A stretch of DNA of 5,041 bases, from the NCBI GenBank assembly GCA_947176455.1, contig CAMWQQ010000152.1, positions 1 to 5,041 on the forward strand, written 5' to 3'. Of the stretch, positions 1 through 5,041 are shown one piece after another. The position numbers and the translations under genes are program-made. The notes beneath the pieces were generated by a model. It did no database searches, was not told where the DNA came from, and worked only from the letters and a program-made list of their open reading frames with translations. Numbering within the stretch: the stretch's first letter is position 1; the number at the start of each line of letters is the position of its first letter. The DNA comes from an uncultured Odoribacter sp. (GTDB taxonomy: Bacteria > Bacteroidota > Bacteroidia > Bacteroidales > Marinifilaceae).

Positions 1-1829
1 TTGTAGCCAATCAGCTCCGACGTCAGTTTCAGAAACTGCGAATAGCGATTGTTCAGAATCTTTTTTCCCTCTCCCCGGTGATTTCCAGCAAGGTATTGAA
101 TCCCTGCCACGATATTGCCCGCCAGAGTCAACGATGTCTGCCAGAACAAACGGTTGGGATTCCGGTAAGTCGCCACCCGGTCGTAAGTATAAGTATAGGA
201 CATAGAAGGGATAAACTGGTTCTGGAAACTCTGCGCCACGGCAGGGTTGCGCATCGTAACGGAATCGAAAGCACTCGAAGTCCTCAACAAATAAGTATAA
301 TTCAACTTAAAGGGAACAACGGAATGATAGTTCCGGTAAGAAGAATTAAAGTCGTAAGTGGCACTGCCCCAAAAAGAAACCATTCGGAAATAATTGTGTC
401 GGTTGAGCAAATCCGCTCCCACCTGGAACTGGGTCTGTTCCCGCCGGTCCCGATCGGACTTCAAAAACTTAGGTATCAACAAGCGGGGAACGGACAAATG
501 AGCGTTTAACCCCAGCTCGTAAGAATTAACCAACCCCGAATTTCCGGCAACCTCCTTGTTGCCCCCAATCTGCCACTCATAAGAGCCGGTGAACCGAACC
601 CCGAATGTCTCCGCCCGCTTGAACATATTCCGGTTCGTAATCCCCAGCGTCAATCCAGGTCCCAGCAGGTTGTTCGACTTTGAAGAAACATCGATTTCCA
701 CTTCCGTTTCCACGGGCAGAGCGAACTCACCGCTGATTTGCATATCCAACACCTTTCGGTCTGCCGAATCTGGAGCGGTAATCGTCATATTGGCAAACTT
801 GAACACCCCCAACTGGACAAAACTCGCCTGCGTCCGGCTCTGGCGCACCGCCGAATAAACCTGTCCGGGTCTCACCTTTACGGCGCGCATCAGCACATCG
901 GGCTTTAAAGTCACAGGGGGAACATACAAGATTTTAACCTGGTCCCGAAAAATGGAATCCTGTCCTTCCCCGCTGTCGTTTCCGGACAACACGACCTCCA
1001 CGTTCCGGATTTCATACACCTGAAAAGCATTTTCAGGAATCCCCTGCTTTAGACCAATGCGGACATCGGCAACCCGACCTCCGACCGTCGTATCGACCAA
1101 AAATTCAATGTAATCCGGCTGAAAGAAATAATACCCCCTGTTCCTCAGCCGGTCCGAAATCCGTTGTCGCTCCTCGTTCAGAATATTGACATCATACTGC
1201 TCACCGGTCTTCAGCTCCGAAAATCTCATCGATGCCCTCACGATAGAATCCATAGCCGGTTGCCAACCCCACAACTGTATCGTACCGTAACGGAAAGGCT
1301 CGGGCAAATCCACCTCGTAAGCGATACGCGCCTTCTTGGGATTGTGTTTTCTGGGAATAAGCTCATAGCGGGTGCGGATTCCGTAAAATCCGAAATCCTT
1401 CATATTATTCTCCACCATTTTCAATCGCAATGCCGGCTGTACGTCCGAAATCAAAACGGGCTTTTTCGCCAGTTTCCGGTACAACCACCATTTGAAGCCC
1501 TTTTCCTTTTTTATATTCCAGTTGTATGCCCATAACCCAGTGGGGAAAGGCGTGCGGACATAGGGAGCATACAACGGATTATTGGGCTTGACGGACAAGG
1601 GGCTTGTTACCCCCGACTTCTGCGCACCGTTCAGTTTCACTTTTGCAGGCGCTTCTATCTTCATTTTTTTCACGCCGACATAAAGCAGTTCTCCGTCCGC
1701 CAGTTTTTTCGTCGTGGAGCAAGCGGAAAAAAATAACAAGCACAACAAGCCGGACAATAGGCGCACACCCGCACATCGGCATCCGCCTGCCGTTCCTATT
1801 CTACCTCGATATTCCTTTTTGTTCCTCAT
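1..1829 (-). CDS. tamL: TamL-type BamA/TamA family (Omp85) outer-membrane lipoprotein, 3' end cut by window
   Basis: Likely the outer-membrane member of the translocation and assembly module, an Omp85 protein with periplasmic POTRA domains and a beta-barrel that works with TamB. I translated the frame by hand from ATG at 1829: 609 codons without a stop, running off the window. Residues 24-36 are hydrophobic and end in a lipobox (FSA then Cys37), so the mature protein should be a lipoprotein. POTRA-like regions lie at about 43-174 (with an aromatic insert at 94-120), 178-262 (motif YDVNILNEERQRISDRL, then RNRGYYFF) and 271-366 (RPGQVYS...LGVFKF). From about 371 the chain shows alternating, aromatic-rich beta-strands typical of a barrel (for example FIPSMSYTYTYDR at 539-551). 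The closing strands and the L6 RGF-type motif lie outside the window; family members are usually about 750-800 residues (from memory). It follows tamB by 11 bases, so is probably co-transcribed. The ATG start is favoured by the purine-rich stretch before it, but GTG at codon 22 would give a more usual signal-peptide length. BamA itself is less likely, given the lipobox, about three POTRAs and the tamB neighbour. Confidence 0.88.
   Translation of the reverse strand, partial: MRNKKEYRGRIGTAGGCRCAGVRLLSGLLCLLFFSACSTTKKLADGELLYVGVKKMKIEAPAKVKLNGAQKSGVTSPLSVKPNNPLYAPYVRTPFPTGLWAYNWNIKKEKGFKWWLYRKLAKKPVLISDVQPALRLKMVENNMKDFGFYGIRTRYELIPRKHNPKKARIAYEVDLPEPFRYGTIQLWGWQPAMDSIVRASMRFSELKTGEQYDVNILNEERQRISDRLRNRGYYFFQPDYIEFLVDTTVGGRVADVRIGLKQGIPENAFQVYEIRNVEVVLSGNDSGEGQDSIFRDQVKILYVPPVTLKPDVLMRAVKVRPGQVYSAVRQSRTQASFVQLGVFKFANMTITAPDSADRKVLDMQISGEFALPVETEVEIDVSSKSNNLLGPGLTLGITNRNMFKRAETFGVRFTGSYEWQIGGNKEVAGNSGLVNSYELGLNAHLSVPRLLIPKFLKSDRDRREQTQFQVGADLLNRHNYFRMVSFWGSATYDFNSSYRNYHSVVPFKLNYTYLLRTSSAFDSVTMRNPAVAQSFQNQFIPSMSYTYTYDRVATYRNPNRLFWQTSLTLAGNIVAGIQYLAGNHRGEGKKILNNRYSQFLKLTSELIGY
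1719..1829 (-). other. Lipoprotein signal peptide of the TamL-type protein
   Basis: Codons 1-37 of the downstream gene encode a basic N-terminal region (MRNKKEYRGR...), a hydrophobic core (LLSGLLCLLFF) and a lipobox F-S-A-Cys with Cys37 encoded at 1721-1719. Signal peptidase II would cleave before Cys37. The n-region is long (about 23 residues) if ATG at 1829 is the start; translation from GTG at 1766 (codon 22) would leave a compact 15-residue signal. The residues after the cysteine are STTKKLADGE, with no acidic cluster of the kind that marks surface-exported lipoproteins in Bacteroidota. I infer that the lipid anchor stays on the periplasmic face of the outer membrane. Confidence 0.85.
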
Positions 1830-1840
1830 ATCTCCGCCCT
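1830..1840 (-). promoter_or_regulatory. Intergenic gap with weak ribosome-binding region for tamL
   Basis: The 11 bases between the tamB stop and the tamL ATG read AGGGCGGAGAT on the coding strand. AGGG sits 7 bases before the ATG, a workable Shine-Dalgarno-like distance; GGAG is only 2 bases away, which is too close. Bacteroidota rely little on Shine-Dalgarno pairing, so this is only suggestive. The short gap leaves no room for a promoter or terminator and points to co-transcription, possibly with translational coupling to tamB termination. Confidence 0.4.
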
Positions 1841-4800
1841 TTATTCTTCACTTTTCGCCCTTGCTTTCCGCTCCTCCCGGTTCTTGTTTTTGAACAGGTC
1901 CCTGAACTTCCGGAAATTTTTCCGCCAGACGATACCCGCACCGGTCTGGGTCACCTCCCCGTCCAAAACGCTCTCATAGTTTGAATGCCGGAACACCTTG
2001 GCATACAAGTTCTTTTTTGGGGTCAGGACATATTCTATGGAAATATCGTCCACCAGATTATCCTGCAAAGTACTGCCCCCCTGTCCTTCGTTGCCGTCAG
2101 TAGATATTCTCCCGCCGATTTTCACCCGCACCCGGTCATTGAACAATTGCTTGGAAAACTGGTAAGTGACATCCGTCCGCGTCATATTCTCCTCCGTGTT
2201 GCGGGAATCAAAGCCCACCGTCAGTCCGGCTTTCCGGGTATATTTGTTCAATTCGTTTTCGACAAAACCGTAAATGGCATTGTTGGCAATATTGGTGCTT
2301 CCGTTTGACTTTGTCGCCCCCGGCGCAGTGTAAGTATTGTAAATCAACAAATTCAACGCCTGACGAGTCCGTTCTTCCGGAGAAAAAGTGGACAGTTGAT
2401 TCTGAATGACCATATCGTTCGGAGCGGACAAGTCAAACGTAATGTCCGGACGGTTCAACGTATTCCTTATCCGGATAATGGCATCAAAAATCACCTGCCG
2501 GGTCTGGTCGCCGTCCTCCACATTGGCTTTCACCTGCGACGAAGCCGAAATCCCCAAGGCGGGATTCATCACATTTCCCGTCCACTCCACAAAACTGCCC
2601 TGCTGGATACTGAACTCTTTTTTCCCCACAATCGACACATTATACACGACCACGCCCCCGGTCAGGATGTATTTGCCGGACAAAGTCGTTCCGCTCTCCG
2701 GATTCATTGCCAGCACCAGATTTCCTCCTCCTTGAATATTGACCCGATCGTTCCCGTCATCCGACAAATCCACGCCCAGTCTGACTTGGTCGCCGATTTC
2801 GACCAACATCTGCAAGTCAAAACCGCCAGCATTCACCCGATTGGTCAATTCATCCTTTTCCTGAAGCGTCGTATCGCGGAAAGAGACAAACCGGACCAAA
2901 TCCGCACTTTTATCCACCACCTCTGGAGCAACACTGCGCAACGTATAGGTAATATCCGTCTGATTCAGCAAATTGGCGTTTCCGGAAACACTCAGATCGG
3001 AAAACAAGCCTGCAATTCGGGAGTGAATATCGACATACGCCTTGCCGTAAATCAAAGAGGTTTCATTTTTCCGGACATTGACCAATTCGAAATTGCGTGC
3101 CTCCACCGCCACATCCATATTCATCCGGTCAAAAGGAGTCAAAGCGACATCCCCGTTCAGTAACAAACGGCTATTGTCCGGCGCAAAGAGGCGATATTTG
3201 CGGAATCCTATCCGCCCGTCCTGCACGTCAATCCGGGTCGTGTCCAGCCGGAAAACAGTACCCAGCATCACCACCTCCGCCGTTCCCTCCTGAAAAGCCA
3301 ACGTGCCGTTTATCCGGGGAGCCTCCGAGGTTCCCCGAAAATGCAAATCTCCCGTCAATGCTCCTCCCAACCTCACCAAATCGGCAGGCACAAAAGCATT
3401 CGCCACATACAAAGGCACGGCAGACAACTCCGCATCCACCTCCACGCTACGGTCTCCGGAAGTCGAAAACGCCCCTTGCGCCACCACCCGACGGATACTG
3501 TCCATACTCAGTTCCAAATGCACCGTATGGTCGGCAAAACGATTGTCGGTCACATATTTCAATCCCAAATCCAGCGTTCCTATAGGCTGACGCTCATAGC
3601 TCAAACCGGCAATCCGAATATTTCCGTCAACGCCCGTTTCCTGCCACCGGGTATTCAACAACAGATTCGTATTCAAAACTCCACCCAGCTGTGGCATAAA
3701 CGGAATCATTCGGGACAAACCTGCCAAATCAATTCCAGCCATTTCCACTTGCAAACGCTCGTGTTCATCCCCCCGACTCTCCAATGAATGGATGCGAACC
3801 AACCGATCCTGATAAGCCATATTCAAATCTGCCTGAATCCTGCCATACGCTCCGACCTCTATCCGGTTGTCTGCGTTTACCTCCCAACGACTATACCCCA
3901 GCACGGGATTCGTCGGGAAAAAGCCGACCACGACCGAGGAATCCCCGATAACGGCATTGACGCCCAAGTCAAAACCGACTTCTCCCTGCGCATCCTTTTG
4001 CTTCAATTCCATACGGAACCGGTTCTGTTGCACCCTGCCGTTCACACTGACGTTAAACAGTCCCTTCCAGATTTCCGACGAACTCCCGGCAGAAAGCGAA
4101 TACACCAGACTTTTCCCGGTCTGCCAGCAACCGGCTTGAACCGAATCCAGACGCAAATCGCCCCGATAAGGGGCATTGGCGACAAAACCGGCACGGAAAC
4201 CGCCCCGTTTCCGGGAAACGACATCTACCGCCAATCGTCCAAACCCCACACCCCGGGAGGTCAAAAACCGGGCAACGGCATTCCCCTGCCCCCCGACAAG
4301 TTGCAACGCAAAAGGCGGTAAATCATCCTGCACCAGTTCCATATCCACGTTCCTGCTCTTCACCTGCTCCTGAATCAGCACCGCAGTCTTGGCAACGCCG
4401 TTGACAAATGCGGACACGGAAGTGTCCGTCCGGAACTTCAGATTCAAATCTCCCGCCACCAACTCCAGCCTGGTTTTCTCCCTATCGCTTGCCCCGTCCA
4501 GTTCCAAGCTTCCCAACTCGTGATTTCCATAAACATCCGACAAATTCAAGCTATCCAGTAGCAATTGCAAGGCATAATTCTCCTCTTTGCCCGCTGTGGC
4601 ACGAACATCGACACGACCACCCACCGCCAAAGGCGTTTCCACCCAATGCAACCCCTGCAAATCAATTCGTCCCGTCCTTCCGCTCAAAGCCAACCGATAC
4701 GCCTGACCGACGGAATCTCCACGAAAAACCAAATCTACCGGCATTCCGGCATCCCGGCTTGCAAAAGTCCCTTTCAATCGCGTTCTGTGCAAAGAGGCAT

Positions 4801-5041
4801 CCACAGCAATGTTTTCATAGTCATAATGCTTGTATGACAACTGCCCGATACGGGCATCCACCTCGCATTCGGCATCTTCCCAAGTAAAATCCTGTCCGGC
4901 GAAACGACACGTCGCCGACAACACCCCCAAATCTTTGTCCGGCAAGAAATCCCCCAGTGGAAAGCGATTGACCGTCAAATCCGCATCGTATTGCTTTTTT
5001 CCGACATCGTAATGGGCATCCAACGACAGACACCCCTGCCC
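1841..5041 (-). CDS. tamB: Translocation/assembly module protein TamB, 5' end cut by window
   Basis: TamB family (C-terminal domain formerly DUF490), an AsmA-like protein that spans the periplasm and partners the outer-membrane TamA/TamL protein. The frame is open from the window edge to TAA at 1843-1841, giving 1066 visible residues; a TTG at 5023 is an internal codon, not a supported start. The N-terminal membrane anchor and first part lie outside the window (Bacteroidota TamBs are usually about 1450-1700 residues, from memory). Visible residues 1-650 are short alternating beta-strands with many G/D/N turns and few cysteines, as expected for the hydrophobic-groove beta-taco. The conserved C-terminal domain covers about 660-1045, with GKYILTGG at 789-796, FSIQQGSFVEWTGN at 810-823, MNPALGISA at 825-833, RPDITFDLSAP at 864-874 and the helix SPEERTRQALNLLIYNTY at 887-904. 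Paired beta-strands follow (957-1040), then a basic tail. It lies 11 bases upstream of the TamL-type gene, so the two are probably one operon. No frameshift or internal stop is seen. Confidence 0.95.
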   Translation of the reverse strand, partial: GQGCLSLDAHYDVGKKQYDADLTVNRFPLGDFLPDKDLGVLSATCRFAGQDFTWEDAECEVDARIGQLSYKHYDYENIAVDASLHRTRLKGTFASRDAGMPVDLVFRGDSVGQAYRLALSGRTGRIDLQGLHWVETPLAVGGRVDVRATAGKEENYALQLLLDSLNLSDVYGNHELGSLELDGASDREKTRLELVAGDLNLKFRTDTSVSAFVNGVAKTAVLIQEQVKSRNVDMELVQDDLPPFALQLVGGQGNAVARFLTSRGVGFGRLAVDVVSRKRGGFRAGFVANAPYRGDLRLDSVQAGCWQTGKSLVYSLSAGSSSEIWKGLFNVSVNGRVQQNRFRMELKQKDAQGEVGFDLGVNAVIGDSSVVVGFFPTNPVLGYSRWEVNADNRIEVGAYGRIQADLNMAYQDRLVRIHSLESRGDEHERLQVEMAGIDLAGLSRMIPFMPQLGGVLNTNLLLNTRWQETGVDGNIRIAGLSYERQPIGTLDLGLKYVTDNRFADHTVHLELSMDSIRRVVAQGAFSTSGDRSVEVDAELSAVPLYVANAFVPADLVRLGGALTGDLHFRGTSEAPRINGTLAFQEGTAEVVMLGTVFRLDTTRIDVQDGRIGFRKYRLFAPDNSRLLLNGDVALTPFDRMNMDVAVEARNFELVNVRKNETSLIYGKAYVDIHSRIAGLFSDLSVSGNANLLNQTDITYTLRSVAPEVVDKSADLVRFVSFRDTTLQEKDELTNRVNAGGFDLQMLVEIGDQVRLGVDLSDDGNDRVNIQGGGNLVLAMNPESGTTLSGKYILTGGVVVYNVSIVGKKEFSIQQGSFVEWTGNVMNPALGISASSQVKANVEDGDQTRQVIFDAIIRIRNTLNRPDITFDLSAPNDMVIQNQLSTFSPEERTRQALNLLIYNTYTAPGATKSNGSTNIANNAIYGFVENELNKYTRKAGLTVGFDSRNTEENMTRTDVTYQFSKQLFNDRVRVKIGGRISTDGNEGQGGSTLQDNLVDDISIEYVLTPKKNLYAKVFRHSNYESVLDGEVTQTGAGIVWRKNFRKFRDLFKNKNREERKARAKSEE

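Noticed and set aside
240..420. Local drop in G+C compared with the tamB end of the window
   Set aside because: The encoded barrel segment is rich in Tyr, Phe, Asn and Ser (for example SYRNYHSVVPFKLNYTYLL), which use AT-rich codons; the frame and domain are continuous, so there is no sign of transfer.
78..509. 143-codon plus-strand open frame
   Set aside because: Antisense to the TamL barrel region, where the minus-strand frame is continuous and shows clear Omp85 features; no domain is recognisable in the plus-strand product.
1579..1782. 67-codon minus-strand frame starting ATGCCGATG
   Set aside because: Same strand as tamL but out of frame with it and inside its signal-peptide and N-terminal coding region; the tamL frame carries the lipobox and POTRA signal, this one shows nothing recognisable.
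1905..1925. Short palindromic run around ttccggaaatttttccg
   Set aside because: It falls inside the tamB basic-tail coding sequence, is short and imperfect, and has no T-tract context for a terminator on the transcribed strand.
2396..3163. 255-codon plus-strand open frame opposite tamB
   Set aside because: It lies entirely antisense to the conserved TamB C-terminal domain, its translation has no recognisable domain, and its composition (rich in His, Ile, Arg and Gln) is that of a shadow frame.
3097..3585. 162-codon plus-strand open frame rich in Pro, Ser and Arg
   Set aside because: Antisense to tamB. The proline and arginine richness reflects the C-rich plus strand, not a real protein; other plus-strand frames overlap it in the same stretch.
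5021..5023. TTG as the start codon of tamB
   Set aside because: The frame is open upstream to the window edge (visible residues GQGCLS), and the N-terminal anchor expected of TamB is missing, so this is an internal leucine codon of a truncated gene.

Overview
The window reads as one minus-strand transcription unit from a member of the Bacteroidota. Two large genes fill almost all of it, and both are cut by the window edges. Transcription runs from high to low coordinates. Upstream is the 3' part of tamB (5041 to 1841). Downstream, after an 11-base gap, is the 5' part of a gene for a BamA/TamA-family (Omp85) outer-membrane protein that carries a lipoprotein signal peptide (1829 to 1), the form called TamL in Bacteroidota.

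The Bacteroidota assignment rests on three points. The Omp85 protein is a lipoprotein rather than a plain signal-peptide protein. The TamB C-terminus is of the Bacteroidota style, with a last beta-strand followed by a basic tail. The ribosome-binding region is weak. Base composition is roughly half G+C, and no genus can be named from this evidence.

Layout: 1-1829 is tamL (609 complete codons visible, 3' end missing). It encodes a signal peptide with a lipobox, a POTRA region and the first part of a beta-barrel. 1830-1840 is the intergenic gap with a short purine-rich stretch. 1841-5041 is tamB (1066 codons plus stop visible, 5' end missing). It encodes a long beta-rich periplasmic repeat region followed by the conserved TamB C-terminal domain.

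The two products are the expected partners of the translocation and assembly module. TamB is a long periplasm-spanning beta-structure that reaches the outer membrane, where its C-terminal domain meets the POTRA/barrel protein. The module is linked to outer-membrane protein assembly and, for TamB-like proteins, to lipid transport between the membranes. Nothing else is present: no RNA genes, mobile elements, CRISPR arrays, terminators or recognisable promoters. I see no new system here. The points worth a second look are the lipoprotein nature of the Omp85 partner, the tamB-before-tamL order and the basic tail of TamB.
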